A stretch of 64,000 nt of DNA from Emticicia agri (lineage in GTDB: Bacteria > Bacteroidota > Bacteroidia > Cytophagales > Spirosomataceae), in assembly GCA_945860265.1 (NCBI GenBank), contig CAMAQF010000006.1:17837-81836 (forward strand), written 5' to 3'. The notes under the pieces are model-generated. The model saw only the letters and a program-made list of their open reading frames with translations. It was not told the origin of the DNA and searched no databases. The position numbers and the translations under genes are program-made. Below are positions 12,131 to 21,394 of this stretch, one piece after another. The first letter of the stretch is position 1, and each line of letters begins with the position of its first letter.

Positions 12131-12661
12131 TTAATCAATTAGCATTACATTTATACTGTCAGTAATGGTACGATAATTTGGTGAAAAATGCTGAACATTT
12201 TTAATAATTTCATTGTATTGTTCTTTAGTTCCGCTTCCCTGCACATCAAAGTTAAATTCAATTTTATCAAATCCAATAGGAGCAGCTGCATCTACATTTA
12301 AAAAACCTCTTAAATTCAAGGCTCCTTTAATGGTTAATTTTACACTGTCTAACTTAATATCTTTGGTGGAAGCCGCTACCACAAAACCGACCATCATACA
12401 TCCTGCCATACCTCCTAGCAAATAGTCTTGTGGGGTTGGGAAACTATTGCTTCCGAGCAACTCATTCGGTTCGTCTATGGTGAAGTCGAAATTTTTGACA
12501 ACTTCAGTAGATCCTATTTGTTGGTTATGGGTTGATACTCGTGTTTTAGTGCCACCAAGCCATTCTGCTGTAATTCCATAAGCAGAAATAGCTTCTTCTT
12601 TTTGTTTCGTGATCAGCTCAATGTATTGAGCTAATCCATCTAAATTTATTCCGTTTAACAT
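12131..12661 (-). CDS. OsmC-like protein
   Basis: GITAEWLGGTKTRVST...DEPNELLGSNSFPTPQDYLLGGMAGCMMVGFV; start at MLNGINLD preferred over ORF start 12727. Confidence 0.85.
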   Translation of the reverse strand: MLNGINLDGLAQYIELITKQKEEAISAYGITAEWLGGTKTRVSTHNQQIGSTEVVKNFDFTIDEPNELLGSNSFPTPQDYLLGGMAGCMMVGFVVAASTKDIKLDSVKLTIKGALNLRGFLNVDAAAPIGFDKIEFNFDVQGSGTKEQYNEIIKNVQHFSPNYRTITDSINVMLID

Positions 12662-12684
12662 TTTATATTTTTTTAAGTGTTTCT

Positions 12685-13071
12685 TTATTTCTTTAATTTG
12701 TAGCCTACTCCAAATCCTAACTGCCAACTTCCATTTTGAGTATTTGTCTTAGTTTTATAGTATAGAGGCAGCTGTAATGCAAATGATTTATAGTTATAAG
12801 TAAATCCAATTCCTAGACTCGGAGTTACTAATGAGTTCTTCGTAATTCCATTATCTTCTTTAAATCGAAGAGATGGTAAAACGCCAATCATCAAATCTGA
12901 TGAGCCCCTTTGTAGTTTTATTGCTGAACCTGTAAAATTTAAATAAGCTCCTTTGTCCACGTATCCGACTACAATAGTTCCATTAGATATAAGTGCACTC
13001 ACTTTAGTCTTTTGCGAAAACAATAAATTACTGCATAAAAGAAAAATAATAATGATCAATAATGATTTCAT
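12685..13071 (-). CDS. Hypothetical outer-membrane beta-barrel-like protein
   Basis: Signal peptide MKSLLIIIIFLLCSNLLFSQ; the ORF extension to 13110 runs into a terminator hairpin. Confidence 0.55.
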   Translation of the reverse strand: MKSLLIIIIFLLCSNLLFSQKTKVSALISNGTIVVGYVDKGAYLNFTGSAIKLQRGSSDLMIGVLPSLRFKEDNGITKNSLVTPSLGIGFTYNYKSFALQLPLYYKTKTNTQNGSWQLGFGVGYKLKK

Positions 13072-13083
13072 ATTTTTAAAGTC

Positions 13084-13126
13084 TAAAAAAATAGAGTGGA
13101 ATACATACAAAAAATTCCACTCTATT
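13084..13126 (-). terminator. Intrinsic terminator downstream of the DJ-1/PfpI gene
   Basis: Perfect 13-bp stem AATAGAGTGGAAT/ATTCCACTCTATT followed by a T run on the minus strand. Confidence 0.85.
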
Positions 13127-13133
13127 AAATCAC

Positions 13134-13910
13134 TTATTTTTTCAATCTATCTCTCAAAGCTTCTGCTAATGGTGCTGCAGATGCAGGGCTTTGACCTGTC
13201 ATTAATGCTCCATCTACTACTACATTTGGTGCCCAGTTGGTTACACTTTTGTAATTAGCTCCTCTTCTTTTTAGTTCTTGTTCTAATGAAAACAATAAAT
13301 GACGGTCTAATTCTATTTCTGCATCTTCAGAATCTTTAAATCCCGTAAGATTTAAACCCTCTACTAAATATTTTCCATTAGTTAATTTTACGTCTCTCAA
13401 AATGGCGGGTGCATGACAAACCATTGCTATTGGGCGACTTGATTCAAAATAATCACGGATTAATTTGATTAAATATTGGTCTGATGCCAAATCTGTTAGC
13501 AATCCGTAACCACCTGGTATAAATACTGCATCAAATGAGTTATAATCTACATTTCTTAATTTTCTTGTATGTTTTGCGGCAAATAAAGCTACAGGGTCTT
13601 TCAGAAACTTATCAGTGTATTGCGTAGTGAAAGGTATTTTCATACTGAATAAATCCACAGGAGCGTCTCCTCCGTTTGGTGAAGCTAATACTACCTCATA
13701 TCCTGCCTCGGTTAAGATATAATATGGTGCTGCCAATTCCGTAAACCAAGTTCCTGTTTGTTTACCACTTATACCCATATCATCATAAGATGTCATTACG
13801 AGTAATACTCTTTTTTGTTTGTTTATTTTATAAGAGGTATTTTGTGCATTGGCCAAAAAACCAATGGTTACTAATAAAGCTAATGCTACTGTTTTTAATA
13901 AATTTTTCAT
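13134..13910 (-). CDS. Type 1 glutamine amidotransferase domain (DJ-1/PfpI) protein, exported
   Basis: FDAVFIPGGYGLLTDL, IAMVCHAPAIL, VVVDGALMTGQSPASA. Confidence 0.9.
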   Translation of the reverse strand: MKNLLKTVALALLVTIGFLANAQNTSYKINKQKRVLLVMTSYDDMGISGKQTGTWFTELAAPYYILTEAGYEVVLASPNGGDAPVDLFSMKIPFTTQYTDKFLKDPVALFAAKHTRKLRNVDYNSFDAVFIPGGYGLLTDLASDQYLIKLIRDYFESSRPIAMVCHAPAILRDVKLTNGKYLVEGLNLTGFKDSEDAEIELDRHLLFSLEQELKRRGANYKSVTNWAPNVVVDGALMTGQSPASAAPLAEALRDRLKK

Positions 13911-13921
13911 TTTGATAAATT

Positions 13922-14242
13922 TTAATTGTTAATAAGATTGTTTAATTTTTCTGTTAAAAAAGCTTTTGTTTGAGCTCCATTTTGTTTTTCAACTAATTGT
14001 CCTTTTTTGAAATAGAATAAAGAAGGAATACTTCTGATATTAAAACTTTGAGACAACTCGGGACTTTTATCCACATTGACTTTGGCTATCACTGCTTTAT
14101 TGCTAAATTCAGCCGACAAAGTATCTAGTGTAGGACTAAATGATACACATGGTCCACACCAATCGGCATAAAAATCTACAAGTACAACATCATTTGTATT
14201 GATGGTTTCTTGAAAATTTGAGTTATTTAATTGTAATGTCAT
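13922..14242 (-). CDS. trxA: Thioredoxin
   Basis: DFYADWCGPCVSFSPTLDTLS. Confidence 0.93.
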   Translation of the reverse strand: MTLQLNNSNFQETINTNDVVLVDFYADWCGPCVSFSPTLDTLSAEFSNKAVIAKVNVDKSPELSQSFNIRSIPSLFYFKKGQLVEKQNGAQTKAFLTEKLNNLINN

Positions 14243-14263
14243 GATTTTTAGGTTTAATTTTTA

Positions 14264-15032
14264 TTAAATGGGTAAGTTTTCAGGCTTACCTTTTTTTGAT
14301 TTTTGATACTTAATTTTTTTTAAAACATCTCTTAAAGCTTCGGCTAATAGTGCTTCAGATGCTGGACTTTTACCTGTCATTATAAATCCATCTACTACTA
14401 CGTTTGATGCCAAGTTTTCAACACTTCTATGATTTGTACATCTTAATTGTAAATCTTGCTCTAACAAAAATGGTTAATGAACGTCTAATTCAATTTCTGC
14501 ATCTTTAAATCCTGTATGATTTAATCCTTCCACTAAATATTTGCCATTGGTTAATTTTCCATCTCTTAAAATTGCTGGTGCATGACAAACCATTGCTATC
14601 GGACGACCTGATTCAAAATAATCACGAATTAATTTGATTAAATATTGGTCTTAAGCTAAATCTGTCAGCAAACCATATCCACCAGTTATAAATACTGCAT
14701 CAAGGGTATTATGGTCAACATTCCTCCATTTTCTTGTATGTTTTGCCGCAAATAAAGCTACAGGGTCTATCAGAAACTTATCAGTGCATTGTGTCGTAAA
14801 GGTATTTTCATACTCAATAAATCCACAGCAGAGTCTCTTCCGTCTGGTGAAAATACTACATCATGTCCTACCTCTGTTAAGATTTAATATGGTGCAGCCA
14901 ATTCAGTGAACTATGTTCCAGTTTGCTTACCACTGATCCCTATATCGTCATAAGATGACATTACTAAAAGAACTCTTTTTTGCTTATTTATTTTGTAAGA
15001 AGCATTTGTTACAGTCTTTGATAAATTTTCAT
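14264..15032 (-). pseudogene. Decayed second copy of the DJ-1/PfpI gene
   Basis: Same order of motifs as 13134-13910 (VVVDGFIMTGKSPASE; CHAPAIL region near 14590) with stops and frameshifts throughout. Confidence 0.85.
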
Positions 15033-15073
15033 TTTTTTTAATTTTGATTGTTAATAATTGTTGATTTATTTAT

Positions 15074-15227
15074 TACTGCCATTACTGATCCATCAATGTC
15101 ACATATAAGCTCCCATTAACTATAGGTTTTCATTCGGTAATAAAAATGAAATAGTTTTGGCAATGTCTTTTGGTCTTCCTACTCTTACTGTCGAATCCTT
15201 ACAAGATTTTTTCAATAGATTTTCCAT
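15074..15227 (-). pseudogene. Short-chain dehydrogenase C-terminal remnant
   Basis: RVGRPKDIAKTISFLLPNEN*LMGAYM*..DGSVMAVI. Confidence 0.5.
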
Positions 15228-15289
15228 TTTCTTAGTCTTTTAAACTGTTACGTACCTAAGACGACACACCTAAAAAAAGATGCAAAAAA

Positions 15290-15392
15290 GTTCTATTATT
15301 TTTTTAATTATTCTCAAAATGCTTGTGTGAGTTGCAATTGAAGCAATAATTGCTCCTTCCGTATAGCCACTAAATTGTGAGCTACCCGATAG
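15290..15392 (-). pseudogene. C-terminal remnant of flavin amine-oxidase-like gene
   Basis: SSQFSGYTEGAIIASIATHTS; shares about 30 nt (TAGCTCACAATTTAGTGGCTATA) with the remnant at 24.27 kb. Confidence 0.4.
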
Positions 15393-15414
15393 TCCGCATT
15401 TGCAATGCTGGACT
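15391..15414. repeat. REP-like imperfect palindrome AGTCCGCATTTGCAATGCTGGACT
   Basis: Arms match the copy at 15516. Confidence 0.6.
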
Positions 15415-15515
15415 TTCTGAGCTGTTGGTTTGCAACTATCCATACTAACCTTAAAACCTATTGGCTGCTCGTTCATGTTTGGAATGGTCGCAGTGCAAAT
15501 GCTCCTATCTCTATA

Positions 15516-15539
15516 AGTCCAGCATCACAGATGCGGACT
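15516..15539. repeat. REP-like imperfect palindrome AGTCCAGCATCACAGATGCGGACT
   Basis: Same arms as 15391-15414. Confidence 0.6.
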
Positions 15540-15568
15540 AACTCGAGGACTAACGGGAGCGTTAAAGA

Positions 15569-15775
15569 TTAGGAATTAATCCCTAAATGTTTAGGGGGGT
15601 AAAGTGTAGAAATATCCACTTGATAAAATTTTGCGAGCTTTAATAATATATCAGCTTTTGGTTCGCTTTCGATGCGAGAATAACTACTTTGGTCAAGACC
15701 AATAGCATTGGCTACTTCAGCTTGTGATAAACCTTTTCGTAATCGGATATTGCGGCGTTTAGTACCGTAAGTCAT
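15569..15775 (-). CDS. XRE-family HTH transcriptional regulator
   Basis: NIRLRKGLSQAEVANAIGLDQSSYSRIESEPKADILLKLAKFYQV. Confidence 0.9.
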   Translation of the reverse strand: MTYGTKRRNIRLRKGLSQAEVANAIGLDQSSYSRIESEPKADILLKLAKFYQVDISTLYPPKHLGINS

Positions 15776-15876
15776 AAATGATAGATTTGTCGGTTTTTGA
15801 TCTTTAAAGCATAAACTAAAACAATTTAATCAAAATCAAAAAGCATAAAAAGGCATTTATGTTGAACTACGAAAAA

Positions 15877-15915
15877 TTATGCAAAATTGCATAACGATTA
15901 TGCGTTTTTGCATAG
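15877..15915. promoter_or_regulatory. Two tandem palindromic operators TTATGC-N6-GCATA(A/G), centres 21 bp apart
   Basis: 15877-15894 TTATGCAAAATTGCATAA and 15898-15915 TTATGCGTTTTTGCATAG, in the divergent XRE/peptide intergenic region. Confidence 0.7.
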
Positions 15916-15961
15916 GAATTGATAATTTGACCCTGCACCTTAGTGAAGCCAAAACCCAAAA

Positions 15962-16228
15962 TTGCATGGTGCAATTTTTGTTAAACCCTTTGGCAACACT
16001 AAAACGATGGAAAGAATAACAAGTACAGCTTTTAGTAAGTTTGAAGGACGTGTGATTTCAAACACAAAATCAATTACTGGAGGTGCTGACAAATTCCTTA
16101 TGGGTTACAAGGATGGAAATCAAGATGTATGTATCTGGCAAAGACCAAATGGAAGCATTTATTATATGGATCCAATAGGAGGCAAACTTGAATGTCAAAA
16201 TGGTAAGTGGGTTGTTCATGAAAATTAG
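15962..16228 (+). CDS. Double-glycine-leader peptide (putative bacteriocin/RiPP precursor)
   Basis: GAIFVKPFGNTKTMERI...SITGG then a 43-aa Cys/aromatic-containing tail; N-terminal text matches precursors at 58.3 and 63.3 kb. Confidence 0.65.
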   Translation: MHGAIFVKPFGNTKTMERITSTAFSKFEGRVISNTKSITGGADKFLMGYKDGNQDVCIWQRPNGSIYYMDPIGGKLECQNGKWVVHEN

Positions 16229-16257
16229 AATGCCTGAAGCAATTATAACAAATAAGG

Positions 16258-16439
16258 TATGAAAAATACATCATCAATTGCTCAATTCATTAAAGAAAAC
16301 CGTAAGAATTTGAAAATTACGCAAGAAGAACTTGCTTTTAGCAGGGGTTGGGCTTCGTTTTGTGCGTGAATTAGAACAATGTAAGACTACTCTTAAACTT
16401 GATAAAGTGAACCAAGTGCTTGATTTATTTGGTAGTTAA
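16258..16439 (+). pseudogene. HipB-like antitoxin, frameshifted
   Basis: SIAQFIKENRKNLKITQEELA | frameshift | LAGVGLRFVRELEQCKTTLKLDKVNQVLDLFG*. Confidence 0.7.
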
Positions 16440-16467
16440 TTGGGCGTAATCAGAAAGTAGGTAGCCG

Positions 16468-16762
16468 ATGAGTAGGATTGGAAAAGTCTTTTATCAAACA
16501 GTCTTTGCTGGAATTATTTCAGAAGATGAAGATGGTTATCATTTTCAATATGATGCCCAATATCTAAATATGGCAAATGCACAAGCCATAAGTTTAACAA
16601 TACCACTACAAAACAAGCCATTAAATAGTAATATTCTCTTTCCGTTTTTTGATGGCCTTATTCCTGAAGGCTGGCTGATGGATATTGCCATTTAAAACTG
16701 GAAACTCAATCCATGTGAAAGTATTGGCTTATTGTTAGCAGTATGTAAAGATTGTGTAGGAG
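16468..16762 (+). pseudogene. HipA N-terminal / HipS-like subunit, premature stop and truncated at the rimO 3' end
   Basis: GKVFYQTVFAGIISEDEDGYHFQYD...LFPFFDGLIPEGWLMDIAI*NWKLNPCESIGLLLAVCKDCVGA. Confidence 0.75.
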
Positions 16763-16769
16763 CACTAAA

Positions 16770-18077
16770 TCAAATCAAATCGCCATACAAATCAAATTCT
16801 TCAGCATTATTGATTTTTACATTGGCAAAATCTCCCATTCTTACGTACTGAGAAGCTGGTACAAGTACCTCATTATCAACTTCTGGCGAGTCAAATTCTG
16901 TTCTTCCAATAAAATAACCTCCTTCTTTTCTATCAAATAAAACTTTGTAAGTATTACCAATTTTAGCTTGATTTAGTTCGGCCGAAATGCCTTGTTGAAG
17001 CTCCATAATAATATCGGTACGTTCTTGTTTTACTTCAGCAGGAATATCGTCAGGCAATGTAAACGAATGCGTATCGTCTTCGTGCGAATATTGGAAAACA
17101 CCCAATCTATCGAAACGCATTTTTTCTACAAAATGATACATTTCTTCAAAATGCTCTTCGGTTTCGCCTGGATGCCCCGCAATTAAGGTCGTTCGAATAG
17201 CAATCTCTGGTATTTTTTCACGAATGGTATTTATCAAGGCCTCAGTTTTTGGTCGGTCAATGCCACGACGCATGATTTTCAATATCTCTGACGAACCATG
17301 TTGCAGCGGCATATCGAGGTATTTACAAACGTTCGAGCGATTCTTAATCACATCTAAAATATCCATCGGAAAACCTGAAGGATAAGCATATTGCAGACGA
17401 ATCCAGTCAATGCCTTCAACGTCTGATAATTTATCAAGCAATTCAGCCAAATTTCTTTTCTTATAAATATCAAGACCATAATAAGTAAGGTCTTGAGCAA
17501 TTAGAATTAGTTCTTTTGTGCCTTTTTTTGCTAAATTTTGTGCTTGCAAAACCATCTCGTCCATTGGGCGGCTTATGTGTCCGCCACGCATTAGCGGAAT
17601 CGCACAGAAGCTACATGGGCGGTTACAACCTTCAGCAATTTTTAGGTAAGCATAGTGAGCGGGAGTAGTCAAAAGGCGTTCGCCAACTAACTCATGTTTA
17701 TAGTCGGCTTTTAGTGTTTTGAGCATTCTTGGTAGCTCATTAGTGCCAAACCACGCATCGACTGTCGGTATTTCGACCGAAAGTTCGTCTTTATAACGAT
17801 GTGATAAACAGCCAGTTACATAAACTTTATCAATAATTCCTGCATCTTTTGCATCAACATAACGCAAAATTGTATCGATAGATTCTTGCTTGGCATTATC
17901 AATAAAACCACAAGTATTAATGATAACAATATTGGCATCGTCTTTTTTCGATTCGTGTTCAACCTTAATGCCATTGCCTTTGAGTTGGGTATAGAGCACT
18001 TCCGAATCGACAATGTTTTTCGAGCAACCGAGTGTAACGATATTGATTTTATTTTTTACTATTCCTTTTGTTTTCAT
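16770..18077 (-). CDS. rimO: Ribosomal protein S12 methylthiotransferase RimO
   Basis: NIVTLGCSKNIVDSE, EGCNRPCSFCAIPLMRGGHISRP, TRAM-like C-terminus. Confidence 0.96.
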   Translation of the reverse strand: MKTKGIVKNKINIVTLGCSKNIVDSEVLYTQLKGNGIKVEHESKKDDANIVIINTCGFIDNAKQESIDTILRYVDAKDAGIIDKVYVTGCLSHRYKDELSVEIPTVDAWFGTNELPRMLKTLKADYKHELVGERLLTTPAHYAYLKIAEGCNRPCSFCAIPLMRGGHISRPMDEMVLQAQNLAKKGTKELILIAQDLTYYGLDIYKKRNLAELLDKLSDVEGIDWIRLQYAYPSGFPMDILDVIKNRSNVCKYLDMPLQHGSSEILKIMRRGIDRPKTEALINTIREKIPEIAIRTTLIAGHPGETEEHFEEMYHFVEKMRFDRLGVFQYSHEDDTHSFTLPDDIPAEVKQERTDIIMELQQGISAELNQAKIGNTYKVLFDRKEGGYFIGRTEFDSPEVDNEVLVPASQYVRMGDFANVKINNAEEFDLYGDLI

Positions 18078-18259
18078 AGTCCCTCCGAGCTACATTCGCC
18101 CCAGCCCCTCTCTATTAAGAAGGAGATTTATTTATTTTATTTTTTGTAAAGTTCGGCAAAAATACCTTGTTTTCCTATTCAAAAAGCTGGTTTTAAGTTG
18201 TTTTAGTGCAATTACGCCGAATCGCTTGGCAAGGTTTTATATATTGCATCAAAAAATGA

Positions 18260-18580
18260 ATCTATGGTTGAAAAAATGACTCGTTTGAAAGAAATACCAA
18301 AACTTAACCCTTCGCAGTTTGATGAATATCTTTTTGGAAATTGGAAACCCAAAGTTTCAAGTTTATATAGTTTTGAGAGGCTGTTTGCCCAAATATTTTC
18401 CGAAGCAGCTTTTTCAATATGCCAATACAATGCTTAAAAACAGGATTCTTTTCGGTACTCATTTTCCACTTATTACTCCCGAAAGATGGATGAAAATTTT
18501 TGAATAAGTTGGTTTCAAAGAAGAAGTAATACTGCTAATTTTGAAACAAAATGCGATTAGAATGTTGGGATTAAAGTAAA
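18260..18580 (+). pseudogene. Amidohydrolase-family C-terminal remnant
   Basis: YFPKQLFQYANTMLKNRILFGTHFPLITPERWMKIFE*VGFKEEVILLILKQNAIRMLGL. Confidence 0.55.
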
Positions 18581-18703
18581 ATTTTAGAATAAGTAGTTAA
18601 TCCCTTAGTTTCTGATTGTTTTTGTCTAATTATTATTTTATTTTGCATATTCTAATCATGTTTTAATTCAGAATTTTGTCTGAAAGTTATAATTGTATAT
18701 TTA

Positions 18704-19120
18704 ATGAAGATTATTATTATCGGTGGTGGAATTGTTGGATTGACTTCCACATTAAGCCTTCATAAAGTTGGATTCGAGTTTAAAGTATTTGAATCGGTCA
18801 AACAAATTAAACCTTTGGGCGTCAGTATCAACACACTTCCGCATTGTGTTCGTGTATTAACAAATTTGGATTAACTAGAAAAAATCGCTCATAATGCAAT
18901 CGAAACTAGTGATTCTGTCTATTTTAATAAATTTTGTCAACAATTTTGGACAGAATCACGCGGTCGTTTTGCTGGTTGTATTGAGGTAAAAGTTGTTTCA
19001 CCAACTAAGTGCTATTTTCGTGCCATATAAAAATTTTAAGCACCACAAGGCAAATACGAATAGATGAATATACCATTTTTATTTGTAAAGGCATCAGAAA
19101 TCCAAACAATGTCTCAATTC
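18704..19120 (+). pseudogene. FAD-dependent monooxygenase remnant
   Basis: MKIIIIGGGIVGLTSTLSLHKVGFEFKVFES...LGVSINTLPHCVRVLTNLD* with further stops. Confidence 0.7.
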
Positions 19121-19124
19121 AAGT

Positions 19125-20486
19125 TTGGAAAGTAAACTAAGCAAACCTTTTCTAACTTTAATATATTCAACCTCTAATACAAGAATAATGACTTTCAACC
19201 CTAAAGCTCTTATCGATAAAAATCCGATGACAGGCCTACAGTATTCTACCATTTTCATTTGTTTTCTGATGAATCTGCTCGATGGTATGGACGTATCCGT
19301 GATTTCTTACACTGCTCCCGCCATTGCCAAAGCGTGGGATATTTCTCCACAGGCTTTGGGTACAGTTTTTAGTGCTGGGCTATTCGGAATGACTATCGGG
19401 GCACTTTTTTTAGCTCCTTTTGCCGATAAAATCGGTCGAAAATCCATCATTCTCATCAGCGGAATCATTATGGGAGTTTGTATTTATCTTACGTCTTATG
19501 CTGCTTCTATTACTGAGTTGTTGATTTATCGTTTTTTAAGTGGACTTGGCATTGGAAGTATGTTGGCAAGTACGGCTTCACTTACTTCTGAGTACACTCC
19601 CAACAAAACTCGTGATTTTTGGGTAAGTTTTGTTGTTTCGGGTTATCCAGTTGGGGCTGTAATAGCGGGTTTAGTGGCTGCCAAAGTAATTCCGACTGAA
19701 GGTTGGCAACAATTGTTTCGTATTGCAGGCATAGCATCTATGTTTTCTGTGCCATTGATTCTGTTTTTTCTTTCGGAATCAATTGATTTTTATTTACGGA
19801 CTCAGCCCCAAAATGCCCTCGAAAAACTAAATAAGATTCTGGCCAAAATGAATATTCAGTCTTTAGAATCTTTACCAATAATTGATAAAATCAAGTCAAA
19901 ATTACCTGTTGGCCAATTGCTCAAAACCGACTTCAGAAAACCAACACTTCAGCTTTGGGCTGCCTTATTCATGGCATTTGCTGCTTTGTTTTTCCTTACG
20001 AGTTGGATTCCAAAATTGACAAAAGATGCAGGACTTTCGGAAAAATTAGCGATTTATTCATTAGCAGTCTTTAATATCGGGGCGTTTTTTGGAATTATTA
20101 CGCAAGGATATTTTTCTAGCAAATATGGATTAAAGAAAACTTTGGGCTTAATATTGGTTCTGACAGGTGTTTTGATGGCATCGTTTGGACTTTTTGTTGG
20201 TTCAGATGTTATCCTTCTTGTTTTGGCACTATTGGGCTTTGGTATTCAGGGTGGTTTCGTTGGGCTTTATGCACTTTCAGCCAGATTATATCCAACCGAA
20301 TTTCGCACAACTGGCGTGGGTTGGGCAATGGGAGCGGGGCGTTTGGGCGGAATCGTAGGTCCATTGATTGGTGGATTATTGATTGGAGCTGGTTTAGGTA
20401 TTGCTACCAACTTTCTCATATTTGCCGTTCCAGCACTTTTATCGGGGTTAATTACTGCAAAAATAGATTCAAAAGAAATTAGTTAA
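19125..20486 (+). CDS. MFS transporter, aromatic acid:H+ symporter (AAHS)-like
   Basis: LLDGMDVSVISYTAPAIAKAW...GMTIGALFLAPFADKIGRK; likely start MTFNPKAL at 19188. Confidence 0.88.
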   Translation: MESKLSKPFLTLIYSTSNTRIMTFNPKALIDKNPMTGLQYSTIFICFLMNLLDGMDVSVISYTAPAIAKAWDISPQALGTVFSAGLFGMTIGALFLAPFADKIGRKSIILISGIIMGVCIYLTSYAASITELLIYRFLSGLGIGSMLASTASLTSEYTPNKTRDFWVSFVVSGYPVGAVIAGLVAAKVIPTEGWQQLFRIAGIASMFSVPLILFFLSESIDFYLRTQPQNALEKLNKILAKMNIQSLESLPIIDKIKSKLPVGQLLKTDFRKPTLQLWAALFMAFAALFFLTSWIPKLTKDAGLSEKLAIYSLAVFNIGAFFGIITQGYFSSKYGLKKTLGLILVLTGVLMASFGLFVGSDVILLVLALLGFGIQGGFVGLYALSARLYPTEFRTTGVGWAMGAGRLGGIVGPLIGGLLIGAGLGIATNFLIFAVPALLSGLITAKIDSKEIS

Positions 20487-20762
20487 AGAAAACAATTTCA
20501 ATGGCGAAGGTTAATATGTCATTCTTACGGGATTCAAGTTAACTTTCTCCGTTGATTACTATTATCATTTCATCCCTTCGGGATTTGAGCCATTGTAATA
20601 ATCTTAAAAAGAAACTATCAAACTAAATACCGAAGGGATTAATTAATGAAGTTTTTTGCCCAAAAATAATTGTTTTCAAGTCATGAAATAGTCACATAGA
20701 ATATCAGATTTAAGAGCCGATCTCGTAGGTGTTTTACTACTTACAAACAAAGTAAAATAGAA

Positions 20763-21092
20763 TTGTATAAAGTGGGAAAAAGGCGAGATTTCTGCCGAAG
20801 AACTAAGAGCAACAGAAGATGCAGAGATTGCCAAAACTTAATAGGATTGGAAGCAATGGGCATGAAAGCCATTACCGATGGAGAGTTTCGCCGTGATTAT
20901 TTTCACCTCGATTTCTTGAAAGAATTGGCCAGAGTCAGCGTATCTGGGGCTATAGATGCCAATCCCAACGGCAAAGCCGCCGAAGATGGCTTTACTACAC
21001 CGATTTTGAGTGTAACAGGTAAACTCAAACACGTAAAAGACATTCAGGTAACGGATTTAAAATTTCTTAAAATGGTTGTTTCGCACACGTAA
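20763..21092 (+). pseudogene. MetE-like (cobalamin-independent methionine synthase family) N-terminal remnant
   Basis: KWEKGEISAEELRATEDAEIA (one frame) then LEAMGMKAITDGEFRRDYFHLDFLKEL (another). Confidence 0.65.
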
Positions 21093-21301
21093 AAAGTATC
21101 AATCCCTTCGCCGATGATGATGCTAGAATAAATCCAAATGGTGGGGCAATCGCTCTCGGTCATCCATTGGGCATGTCAGGAACTCGTATTATTCAATAGG
21201 CTGTTAATCAACTTGTTAGAGCCAACAAATGTTATGCTTTAGCCGCCATTTGCGTTGGTATGGGTATTGGATATGTAGTTATTATTGAGAATGTTTCTTA
21301 A
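21085..21301 (+). pseudogene. Thiolase (acetyl-CoA acyltransferase) C-terminal remnant
   Basis: [55 protein letters not shown]. Confidence 0.8.
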
Positions 21302-21340
21302 ATTCATAATAATTGTTTTTATTTTGGTTATAATATACAA

Positions 21341-21373
21341 AAAAGTCCCTCATTTTCAACGAGGGACTTTTTT
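21341..21373. terminator. Intrinsic terminator downstream of fusA
   Basis: AAAAGTCCCTC-ATTTTCAAC-GAGGGACTTTTTT. Confidence 0.85.
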
Positions 21374-21394
21374 ATTATAAAGGGAGTCGAAAGA

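Noticed and set aside
20560-20640. ATCCCTTCGGGAT palindromes as a CRISPR or structured RNA
   Set aside because: Only isolated palindromes, no regular repeat-spacer spacing; likely REP-type.
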